DNA from: Roseicyclus sp.
Lineage (GTDB): Bacteria > Pseudomonadota > Alphaproteobacteria > Rhodobacterales > Rhodobacteraceae
Length of the DNA: 64,000 nucleotides
NCBI GenBank assembly: GCA_018401055.1
Contig: JAGYLB010000072.1
Coordinates: forward strand, 55,796 to 119,795
Reading direction: 5' to 3'
The notes under the pieces: generated by a model
Told to the model about the DNA's origin: nothing
The model's database searches: none
What the model saw: the letters and a program-made list of their open reading frames with translations, nothing else
Shown: positions 1-7,586 of the stretch, piece after piece
Position numbering within the stretch: position 1 is the stretch's first letter
Layout: every line of letters starts with the position of its first letter
Program-made: the position numbers and the translations under genes

Positions 1-93
1 GAGCAGCCGTTTCATGTAAACCTCGCCGTTACCCTGCGCTATTTCAGAATGTCTATTACCGAGCGCTCTGGGTTGGGAGAGCCAAGTAGCGCA

Positions 94-372
94 TCAGCCT
101 AGCGTGCGCCCAAAGCAAATACTGCGTAGATGCCCGATAACGTTTGAGGCCGGAAGGTAGTCGCGATCTTGGAGGGCCAAAACCATGACCTCATTGCTTA
201 GGCGAAAGAGCTCCGAAAGGGCACTCAGCCGCTCGGAACGATCAGTAGAATGCTCGCACAAATCAGCAGCATCCCTAGCTTGTCGAACAAGATCTGTACC
301 GGGCACCTCCGAAAACGCTGCTCCTGTCAGCATGAAAAACGTAGGAATGATGAAGAATTTCGCAGAGTACAT
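94..372 (-). CDS. Small secreted protein, unknown function
   Basis: A 92-residue reading frame starting at MYSAK. The first ~20 residues form a hydrophobic signal-like segment (FFIIPTFFMLTGAAFS), followed by a soluble, acidic, probably helical part (ARDAADLCEH, ERLSALSELFRLSNEV) with two cysteines that could pair in the periplasm. The frame is open upstream to 435, but the M at 372 puts the hydrophobic stretch at the N-terminus as expected for export, so I chose it. I do not recognise the family. The base composition looks less GC-rich than the rest of the window. It lies downstream of ubiK on the same strand, beyond a dispersed repeat, so co-transcription is uncertain. Confidence 0.45.
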   Translation of the reverse strand: MYSAKFFIIPTFFMLTGAAFSEVPGTDLVRQARDAADLCEHSTDRSERLSALSELFRLSNEVMVLALQDRDYLPASNVIGHLRSICFGRTLG

Positions 373-435
373 CTGTGGGTGCACCATCTCGCAGAAGGGG
401 CTGAGGTAGCGTCGACACATGTCGTGATCAAGCAC

Positions 436-750
436 TCAATGCGAGGCTTCGCATGACATCCGTTTCACTCTAGCCGACCTGAAGGCGCACCCTACCCATG
501 CGCAAAGATCACCCTTCGCTTCCAGCGCCGCGATCCGCGCCTTCAGCGCTTCATTCTCTTCGCGGGCTTTCTGGGCCATGGCGCGCACCGCCTCGAACTC
601 GTCGCGGGTGACGAAATCGCGGTCGGCCAGCCAGCGATCGATCAGCGACTTCATCGCCGTCTCGGCCTCTTCCTTGGCACCTTGGGCCACGCCCATGGCA
701 TTGGTCATCAGCTGGCTGATGTCTTCCATGATCTTGTTGCGGGTCTGCAT
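436..750 (-). CDS. ubiK: UbiK-family ubiquinone biosynthesis accessory factor
   Basis: Small, mostly helical protein of the BMFP/YqiC (UbiK) family. In other proteobacteria UbiK supports the aerobic ubiquinone biosynthesis complex and binds membranes. The N-terminal amphipathic part (MEDISQLMTNAMGVAQGA) is followed by a charged region (RWLADRDFVTRDEFEAVR) and a C-terminal coiled coil (AREENEALKARIAALEAK), the normal order. The ATG at 750 is preferred over a GTG at 756 because AAGGAG lies 7 nt upstream of it. Family members normally end close to the LEAK coiled coil. Here about 24 extra residues (WVGCAFRSARV...) follow, and they are translated from a dispersed repeat at 478-497, so the tail is probably not native. 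It is divergent from lgt. Confidence 0.8.
   Translation of the reverse strand: MQTRNKIMEDISQLMTNAMGVAQGAKEEAETAMKSLIDRWLADRDFVTRDEFEAVRAMAQKAREENEALKARIAALEAKGDLCAWVGCAFRSARVKRMSCEASH
478..497 (-). repeat. Dispersed REP-like repeat, copy 1
   Basis: These 20 bases are the exact reverse complement of 33754-33773. At the second copy the sequence continues into a perfect hairpin (GTGCGCCT-TC-AGGCGCAC), while here the 3' half of the hairpin is degenerate. The copy sits inside the C-terminal codons of ubiK and encodes its atypical tail. Confidence 0.7.
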
Positions 751-870
751 GGGCACGCTCCTTGGATGTAGCAGGGGATATGGCCCCGCACGCGCCCCGG
801 ATCAAGGTTGACTTCGCCGCAGCCCCCGCCCACCCATGGCCGCACCCCAGACCGAGGATCGCCTGACCCG

Positions 871-1782
871 ATGCCTTTCGCCATCCCCTTTCCCGACCTG
901 TCGCCCGATCTGTTCACGATCAGCATAGGCAGCTTCCAGTTCGCCCTGCGCTGGTATGCGCTGGCCTATATCGTGGGGCTGGTCGCGGGCTGGTGGCTGA
1001 TCGTGCAGGCGGTCAAGCGGCCCGGGCTCTGGCCAGGCGACACTGCCCCGATGCGCCCGGACCGGGTCGAGGGGTTGCTGACGGCGATGGTGCTGGGCGT
1101 GATCCTGGGGGGGCGGATCGGTTTTGTCGCATTCTACCAGCCCGGCTATTACCTGCAAAACCCGGGCCAGATCCTGCAGATCTGGCAGGGCGGCATGTCA
1201 TTTCATGGCGGGCTGTTGGGCGTGGCCCTGGCGGGCTGGCTCTTTTGCAAGATCAACAAGGTGCCGCCGCTGCAGGTAGCCGACGCGATGGCGATGGTGG
1301 TGGCAATCGGGCTTGGCCTTGGGCGGCTGGCCAATTTCATCAACGCCGAGCTTTGGGGGCGGCCCACCGACGTCTCATGGGGCGTGATCTTTCCGGGCGA
1401 GGCGGCGCAGGCCTGTCGCGGCCCGGTGGGCATCGTGACGACCGAACTGGGCGAGATGTGCGCGCGTCACCCCTCGCAGCTCTATCAGGCGGGCCTCGAA
1501 GGGCTGGTGATGGGCGCGATCCTCTTGTGGCTGGCGTGGTCGCGTGGCTGGCTGCGGACGCCCGGGTCGCTGACGGGGATGTTCTTTGCGATCTACGGAC
1601 TGGCCCGCTTTTCGGTCGAATTTGTCCGCCAGCCCGATGCGCAATTCGTGACACCGGACAATCCGATCGGATTCGCGCTGACGCTGTCGCCCAGTGTCGG
1701 GCTGACCATGGGGCAGATCCTATCCCTGCCGATGATCGTTGTGGGCCTGTGGCTGGTGGCGCGGGTACGGCGGGTGCCATGA
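871..1782 (+). CDS. lgt: Prolipoprotein diacylglyceryl transferase
   Basis: Inner-membrane enzyme that moves diacylglycerol from phosphatidylglycerol to the lipobox cysteine of prolipoproteins, the first step of lipoprotein maturation. The 303-residue product has several membrane helices and the family landmarks: SFHGGLLG with the essential His-Gly, the signature [24 protein letters not shown], and [12 protein letters not shown] near the C-terminus. The ATG at 871 (MPFAIPFPD) was chosen because the frame upstream is proline-rich and unlike the family. The stop overlaps the next start (ATGA), so lgt, the MidA-like gene and pgeF form one transcription unit, a common arrangement in this group. 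Confidence 0.95.
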   Translation: MPFAIPFPDLSPDLFTISIGSFQFALRWYALAYIVGLVAGWWLIVQAVKRPGLWPGDTAPMRPDRVEGLLTAMVLGVILGGRIGFVAFYQPGYYLQNPGQILQIWQGGMSFHGGLLGVALAGWLFCKINKVPPLQVADAMAMVVAIGLGLGRLANFINAELWGRPTDVSWGVIFPGEAAQACRGPVGIVTTELGEMCARHPSQLYQAGLEGLVMGAILLWLAWSRGWLRTPGSLTGMFFAIYGLARFSVEFVRQPDAQFVTPDNPIGFALTLSPSVGLTMGQILSLPMIVVGLWLVARVRRVP

Positions 1783-2862
1783 GCGCGCTGAAAGCCCGTC
1801 TGATCGCGCGCATCGCGCGGACCGGGCCGATGACACTGGCCGATTACATGGCCGAATGCCTGCTGCATCCGGAGCATGGCTATTACGCCACCCGCGACCC
1901 TTTGGGCGTCGCGGGCGATTTCACCACCGCGCCCGAGATCAGCCAGATGTTCGGGGAGCTGATCGGCCTGTGGCTGGCGCAGGTGTGGCTGGATCAGGGC
2001 GCGCCTGCCCCCTTCGTGCTGGCAGAGCTTGGGCCAGGACGCGGCACACTGATGGCCGATGCCCTGCGCGCGACGCGGGTCGTTCCGGGGTTTCAGCGAC
2101 GCGGCCCGCCTGCATCTGGTCGAGGCGTCGCGCACGCTCCGCGCCGTGCAGATGACGACGCTGGCGGGCCATGATCCGAAGTTCCACGACAGCATCGCCG
2201 ATCTGCCCGAGGGACCCATCTGGCTGATCGCCAACGAGTTCTTCGACGCCCTTCCGATCCGCCAGTTCCAGAAGGGCGCGGGCGCCGATTGGCACGAGCG
2301 GATGATCGGCGCTGACGGTGACCGGCCTGATCTGGGGCTCGCACCCGCCGCCCGGCATGCGGCGCTGGCAGATCGCGCCGCGATCGTCCTAGAGGGTCAG
2401 ATCGTGGAGACCTGCGGGCCCGCCGAGGCCATCGCGAGCGAGATCGGGCGGCGCGTCGCCCGCCATGGTGGTGCTGCGCTGATCGTGGATTACGGGGAGT
2501 GGGACAGTATCGGTGACACGTTTCAGGCGCTGAAGGGCCACGCCCCGGTCGATCCGCTGGACGGCCCCGGCACGGCCGATCTGACCGCCCATGTCGCCTT
2601 TGGCCCCCTCGCGCGGGCAGCACGCCCGGCGCGCGCCAGCGGGTTGACGCCACAGGGCGTGATGCTGGAACGGCTGGGGATCACGGCGCGCGCGCAGGCG
2701 CTTGCCCGAAACTTGCGCGGGGCGGCCCTTGAAAGCCACATCGCGGCACACAGGCGGTTGACGCACCCGTCCGAGATGGGACACCTTTTCCGGGCGCTCG
2801 CCCTGACACCCGACACCGCGCCGCTGCCCCCTGCCCTCGATCCCGGCCCCACATGCCCGTAA
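1779..2862 (+). CDS. Class I SAM-dependent methyltransferase, MidA/NDUFAF7 family (frameshifted)
   Basis: Member of the DUF185/COG1565 family. The mitochondrial relatives (NDUFAF7/MidA) methylate an arginine of complex I during assembly. Visible family features are the N-terminal [19 protein letters not shown], the [18 protein letters not shown] block, the SAM-binding [12 protein letters not shown] and the [12 protein letters not shown] motif. The first ~100 residues are in the frame of the ATG at 1779. From about 2085 the family sequence continues in the next frame ([13 protein letters not shown] onward) to the stop at 2862, so one indel separates the halves. It overlaps lgt by 4 nt and pgeF by 10 nt. 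The bacterial substrate is not known; a complex I role is inference from the eukaryotic relative. Confidence 0.88.
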
Positions 2863-3610
2863 CCGTCACCTTGGACATCCTGACCTCACCGCTTCTGGAT
2901 GGCGTGCGGCACGGGTTTTTCGCCCGGCGCGGAGGTGCGTCCTCGGGGATCTTCGAGGGTCTGAACCGCGGCGGCGGATCGTCGGACCAATCGGAAATCG
3001 TGGCGATGAACCGAGATCGGGTGGTCGATGCGATGGGCGTGTCGCCCGACCGGCTGGTCACAGTGCATCAGGTCCATTCAGCACAGGCCGTGACGCTGGA
3101 CGCGCCGCTCGTCGATCGGCCACGCGCCGATGCCATCGTGACCGCGACGCCGGGGCTGGCCATCGCGGTACTGACCGCCGATCGCCAGCCGGTGCTGTTT
3201 GCGGACCGCGAGGCCGGGGTGATTGCTGCCGCCCATGCCGGGTGGCGCGGCGCGCAGGACGGCGTGTTGGAGGCGACGGTAGATGCCATGGTCGACATGG
3301 GCGCGAGGCGCGAGGCGATCCATGCAGTCATCGGCCCCTCGATCGCCAGTGCCGGCGGGCAGAGTTTTTCGAGCGTTTCGTCGATGACGACACGGCGAAC
3401 GGCCGGTTCTTCGTCAATGGGGCGGATGGCAAGTACCTGTTCGATCTGCCGGGCTATGGTCTGGCACGACTGCGCGCCGCTGGCGTGGCGGCAGCAGAAT
3501 GGACGCGCCATTGCACCTATGCCGACCCCGAGCGGTTCTATTCCTACCGTCGCGCGACCCATCGCGGCGAGGCCGATTATGGGCGGTTGATCTCGACGAT
3601 TCGTCTTTGA
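2853..3610 (+). CDS. pgeF: PgeF/YfiH-family multicopper-like peptidoglycan editing factor (frameshifted, ligand Cys changed)
   Basis: Laccase-domain protein of the PgeF family, which corrects L-Ser misincorporation in muropeptides and has purine nucleoside activity in some members. Visible are HGFFARRGGASSGIFEGLN at the N-terminus, VHQVHS with the first metal His, AAHAGWRG with a second metal His, and IGPSIA. Two defects stand out. The metal-ligand cysteine of the usual TADC motif reads Arg (TADRQPVLF; codon CGC at 3183-3185, one transition from TGC). The frame also breaks near 3350, with the expected residues before EFFERF missing and the C-terminal part (FFERFVDDD... to the stop at 3610) in another frame. 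It is either an inactive gene or a region with base-calling errors. Confidence 0.85.
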
Positions 3611-3901
3611 AGGACGGCAAATCAGTTTGCACAGACCCGATTGTCCCCTGTCCGTCGTCAATCTGGGCGGCTTGATGGCGGCAAAGGCCCTATGCTTGCC
3701 GCAATATGCCCCGCCCTATCCGGAAAATTCGCGGAAAATCCAGGAAAACAAGGCCGAAAACCGACTGTTCTTCGCCACAAAAACGCCCTGAGAATTTACC
3801 GCGCGTTGATCCTTTCGCCCTATCCCTGCCTGAAACCCGGTGCAGTTTCGGACCAAGCCCAACCAAGGGCAAGGTCACGAAGAACGCAAAGGACGAGGCA
3901 G

Positions 3902-4032
3902 ATGAAAACGCAGCTCTGGATGAAATCGGTTCTGGCCGAGGCCCGCAAAGAGCAGATCGAAATGCCCTGGGCGCGCAACACAGCTGCGCTGAGCGGCGGG
4001 CGGCGAAGCCACCAGTCAAGGCCGCCGGATAA
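3902..4032 (+). CDS. Small conserved-looking ORF (probably frameshifted)
   Basis: Begins MKTQLWMKSVLAEARKEQIE followed by MPWAR, a layout I associate with ~45-residue hypothetical proteins in roseobacters (family memory, not verified here). A ribosome-binding site (AAAGGACGAGG) precedes the ATG, and a strong terminator follows at 4074-4101. In the ATG frame the sequence loses its character after ALSG and runs on into the convergent gene. The alternative frame ends RRAAKPPVKAAG at a TAA at 4030-4032, just before the terminator. I therefore infer one indel near 3990 and a true end at 4032. No function can be assigned. Confidence 0.45.
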
Positions 4033-4073
4033 GGCGGACCGGAACCCGCGCGAACCCGGCGCGGATGCTTGCG

Positions 4074-4101
4074 AAAGGGCGGCCAGAACGGCCGCCCTTT
4101 T
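4074..4101. terminator. Bidirectional intrinsic terminator
   Basis: AAAGGGCGGCC-agaac-GGCCGCCCTTT is a perfect 11-bp inverted repeat followed by T-rich sequence on the plus strand and TTT on the minus strand. It separates the small ORF at 3902 from the convergent TPR-sulfotransferase gene, whose stop lies at 4103. Confidence 0.85.
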
Positions 4102-4102
4102 C

Positions 4103-5770
4103 CTATCCAAACTCGTAGTGCGTGCTGTCCAGCGCCGCGATCAGCGGCTTGAAGCTGCCGCTCGAACCGCCGCCATGCGCCCACGGACCCGCGATTGATC
4201 GGCTGGCGCACCTGCACGGAACTGAGCGTCATGACCTTGCGATCCGTCCGCTCGGGCGCAAGGCAGGCCGCATCCCACGGCAGACCACAGAATTCCAGCA
4301 GCGCGCGCACATGGGGTTCGGGGTCGGCGGTCAGCGCGTCATAATCGAGGATATGGATCGCCTCAGGGACCCGCACGCGCCACGCGGCGATGGCGGCGTC
4401 AAAGAGGCGGATCTGGCGCGCGATATCGCTCAGGTCATTGGCGTAGCGATGCGTGCCGTCGCGGAACATGTTCTTGTAGATCGACAGGCCCACGTCGCGG
4501 CGGTCGCGTTCCAGCACCACGAATTTCGCATCCGGCAACGCGTCGCGGGTGTAGCCCAGCGCCGCATAGGTCGCGATCGACTTGTCCGTGACGCGCTTTG
4601 CCCTGCGCGTCATCGCCCAGCTTGGCCGCCATGCCCGCAACATAGGCCTGCCCGATGGCGGCCGCGTCAAAGGGCTTGTTTGCGGTGAACCAATCGCGCA
4701 CGGCCGGATGCAGGATCGGGGTCATAACCCTACGCCTCGCCCCCCGCCGCGACCTCAGGATGGGCGGCAAGGATCGTCTCGACGAGGGTCGTGCCCGAGC
4801 GCGGCAGACCGGTGACGAAGATCGGCGCGGACCCGGACTGGCCATCGTGGCGCGGGGTCCACGCCTTGATGGCGTCGCGCAGGAAATCGTGATCTTCCGA
4901 AAATCCCCATGGAAATTTCTTGCGCGTCAGGCTGTTGGCCCGGTCGAGGTGAGGGAACACCTCGTCATGGCGCCCCTGATCCTCCAGCGCCTTGGCCAAG
5001 GCAAAGGACATGTAGCGCACCGCCTCGGGGTCCGATGCTGCTTCGGTCACGCGGCGTTCAAGGGTTGCGACCTCGGGCGCGCCGAGGGCCTGCTTGCGCA
5101 GGCGCATCAGCGCAAGCCAAGCCAGCGGCTGGTAGGGTTTGGTGTCGAGCACGGCGCGAAGATCGGCCTCTGCAGCGTCCAGCCTGCCCGACGTCTCGAG
5201 CATGGAGGCGCGCATCAACAAAAGCTTGGGTTCGTCCGGATGCGCGGCCAGCCCCTTCTCGATCACCGCCAGCGCCGCATCGACATCATGGCTGTCGTAA
5301 AGGGCGCGCGACCACACTTCCCAGACCGCCACGGGATCGGCGGCCTCCTTGGTCGCCTGCACGAACAGCTTTTCCGCCTTGGCACCCCGCCCCGCCTTGA
5401 CCTCGGCAATGGCCTTCTGAATCGTCGTGGTGGTTTTTTCGGACAAGAGCACGCCCAACCGCCGCGCCTCGGCCACGGCTTCGGCCTTGTCGCGGCCGCT
5501 CAGCACCTCGATCAGCGCTGCCCAGATCTCGACCTGCCGGGGCTTGAGCTTGAGCGCCCGGCGAAACCATGAAGCGGCCTCGGGTTTACGGCCCGCGCGG
5601 GCGGCGATGCGGCCCATCTGGAAACAAGGCTCGGCCAGTTCGCGGCTTTTCAGGATGGCGGTGTAGATCTGGACCGCTTGCTGGATCTGGCCCGTGTTCT
5701 GCAGCCGCACGGCCTGCTGATAGGCGGCCTGGATCTGTTGGCCCTGCGCCGGGGTCTGGCTTGCGCTCAT
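4103..5770 (-). CDS. TPR-repeat sulfotransferase (three frameshifts)
   Basis: Fusion of an N-terminal tetratricopeptide array (from MSASQTPAQGQQIQAAYQQA through roughly residue 270, with repeats such as FQMGRIAARAGRKPEAASWF) to a C-terminal sulfotransferase domain. The PAPS-binding loop is clear (FVTGLPRSGTTLVETILA), and the later FVVLERDRRDVGLSIYKNMF block matches the 3'-phosphate binding region of the family. It transfers sulfate from PAPS to an unknown acceptor, possibly a glycan or peptide. Frames change near 4730, 4600 and 4155; the last codons read FKPLIAALDSTHYEFG before the TAG at 4103-4105. The start overlaps the stop of the upstream Lrp gene (ATGA), so the two form an operon. A PAPS-forming enzyme is encoded 2 kb away. 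Confidence 0.85.
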
Positions 5771-6267
5771 GCCGTCTGGCCCAAACGGTCTTCCAGCACG
5801 TCAAAGGGCACGCCCGGCTCGTCCTTGGCACCCCGGATCACCAGCGAGGTGCGCACGCTGGCGACATTGGGCGCAGCGGTCAGTTTGCCGGTCAGAAAGC
5901 TTTGAAAGGTGGACAGGTCAGGGGCCACGCATTTGAGGATGAAATCGATCTCGCCGTTCAGCATGTGGCATTCGCGAACCAGCGGCCAGTCGCGGCAGCG
6001 GTTCTCGAAGGCGATCAGGTCGGCCTCGGCCTGGCTGTGGAGGCCGACCATGGCAAAGACCTGCACCTCGAAGCCCAGCATGCGCGGCTCGACATCGGCG
6101 TGATAGCCGCGGATGAAGCCAGCCTCCTCCAAAGTGCGGACGCGGCGCAGGCAGGGCGGCGCGGAAATGCCGACGCGCTTGGCCAGTTCCACGTTGGTCA
6201 TGCGCCCGTCGTCTTGCAGTTCCGACAGGATCTTGCGGTCGATCGGGTCGAGCTTGGTCTGTGGCAT
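5767..6267 (-). CDS. Lrp/AsnC-family transcriptional regulator
   Basis: About 166 residues with the standard two-part architecture: a winged helix (LDPIDRKILSELQDDGRMTN, VELAKRVGISAPPCLRRVRT) and a C-terminal RAM/AsnC ligand-binding and oligomerisation domain (VRECHMLNGEIDFILKCVAP). Such proteins respond to amino acids and act as octamers. The start MPQTKLD at 6267 fits the family; the frame extends further upstream without homology. It is divergent from trxB across ~200 bp and is coupled by overlap to the TPR-sulfotransferase, which may be its target, though a separate amino-acid regulon is equally possible. Confidence 0.9.
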   Translation of the reverse strand: MPQTKLDPIDRKILSELQDDGRMTNVELAKRVGISAPPCLRRVRTLEEAGFIRGYHADVEPRMLGFEVQVFAMVGLHSQAEADLIAFENRCRDWPLVRECHMLNGEIDFILKCVAPDLSTFQSFLTGKLTAAPNVASVRTSLVIRGAKDEPGVPFDVLEDRLGQTA

Positions 6268-6467
6268 CTGGTCCGGTCCCCTGAGGCGATTATCGTTTCT
6301 GGTCGCAGAAATCGCCATTCGCGCAACTTTATTTCACACCCGCGCAACAAATGGAGCATATCGGCCCGGCGTGCAACCCTCTGACGCAGGGCTTTCGCCC
6401 GGCGCTTGGCGGAAATATATGCAGGGGCGACCAAGCGCCAGACCCCGTGCCACGCAAGGAGCCACAG

Positions 6468-7440
6468 ATGACCGACGCCACCCGCCACACCCGCCTTTTG
6501 ATCATCGGCTCGGGGCCCGCGGCTACACGGCTTAGACGTCTACGCGTCGCGTGCCATGCTGAGCCCGATCCTTGTGCAAGGCATCCAGCCGGGCGGGCAG
6601 TTGACCATCACAACGGATGTCGAGAACTGGCCGGGCGACGCATCGGTCATGGGCCCCGACCTGATGGTGCGGATGGAACACCACGCCAAGGAAATGGGGA
6701 CGGAGATCATTTCCGACCATATCCAGTCGCTCGACCTGTCCAAGCGGCCCTTCGTGGCTGAGGGCGACAGCGGCACGACCTATACGGCCGATGCGGTGAT
6801 CCTTGCCACGGGCGCGCAAGCGAAATGGCTGGGCCTGCCGTCGGAGGAGCAGTTCAAGGGCTTCGGCGTGTCGGCCTGCGCGACCTGCGACGGGTTCTTT
6901 TATCGCGGTCAGGAAATCGTGGTGGTCGGCGGTGGCAACACAGCGGTGGAGGAGGCGCTGTTTCTGACCAATTTCGCCTCCAAGGTCACGCTGATCCATC
7001 GCCGCGACAGCCTGCGGGCCGAAAAGATCTTGCAAGACCGCCTGTTCAAGAACCCCAAGGTCGCGGTCTTGTGGAACCACGAGATCGACGCGGTGGTGGG
7101 GGGCGACAACCCTCGCGGGGTTGAAGGCGTGCGGGCGAAACATGTCGAGACGGGCGAGATCACGGAAATCCCCTGCAAGGGCTTTTTCGTCGCCATCGGG
7201 CACGCGCCCGCGACGGAACTGGTCAAGGACCAGCTGGAACTGCACAACGGCGGTTACGTGAAGGTCGAACCGGGCACGACGCGCACCTCCATTCCCGGTG
7301 TGTTTGCCGCGGGCGACCTGACCGATCATGTCTACCGGCAGGCTGTGACAAGTGCCGGGATGGGTTGCATGGCAGCACTCGATGCCGAGAAGTGGCTGGC
7401 TGAGCATGAGGCCATCAGCGCGGCCGAAGCGGCCGAATAG
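6468..7440 (+). CDS. trxB: Thioredoxin-disulfide reductase (frameshifted near the N-terminus)
   Basis: FAD- and NADPH-dependent enzyme that keeps thioredoxin reduced in the cytoplasm. Visible are the FAD-binding [25 protein letters not shown], the redox-active CATCDG, the NADPH-binding [33 protein letters not shown], and the C-terminal [19 protein letters not shown]. After GSGPA the frame breaks at about 6518 and again near 6532 (expected [14 protein letters not shown] is spread over two frames); from 6556 the gene is intact to the stop. The ATG at 6468 has AAGGA 7 nt upstream. Because trxB is normally needed, sequencing indels are the likely explanation. Confidence 0.93.
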
Positions 7441-7510
7441 TCCCGGCATTTAGCCCCATGAAGCCCCGCTCCCGGTGCGGACGGCTTTTCGTGCGCTTTT
7501 GGCAACAGAT

Positions 7511-7526
7511 TGTTCACGGCTGAACA
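7511..7526. promoter_or_regulatory. Inverted-repeat operator, site 1 (TGTTCA-N4-TGAACA)
   Basis: TGTTCACGGCTGAACA is a perfect 6-bp inverted repeat with a 4-bp spacer. The same half-sites recur at 7557-7572, 46 bp downstream. Both copies lie just upstream of the MarR-type reading frame and are the best candidates for its own operator. The link to the regulator is inference from position. Confidence 0.65.
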
Positions 7527-7556
7527 AACCCCTTTTCGAGCGGGCATCGGTGTGTA

Positions 7557-7572
7557 TGTTCAACCGTGAACA
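7557..7572. promoter_or_regulatory. Inverted-repeat operator, site 2 (TGTTCA-N4-TGAACA)
   Basis: TGTTCAACCGTGAACA has the same half-sites and spacing as site 1 and a different spacer (ACCG instead of CGGC). Both copies are followed by AACC, giving a partial direct repeat. Site 2 ends 14 nt before the ATG at 7587 and overlaps a possible -10 element (TATGTT at 7555-7560), so a bound dimer would block transcription or early elongation. Confidence 0.65.
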
Positions 7573-7586
7573 AACCCTGAGTGCCC

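Noticed and set aside
3690..4102. Continuation of the sulfotransferase frame past 4103
   Set aside because: It runs through the terminator and antisense to the small ORF; the family-like C-terminus ends at the TAG at 4103-4105 in another frame.
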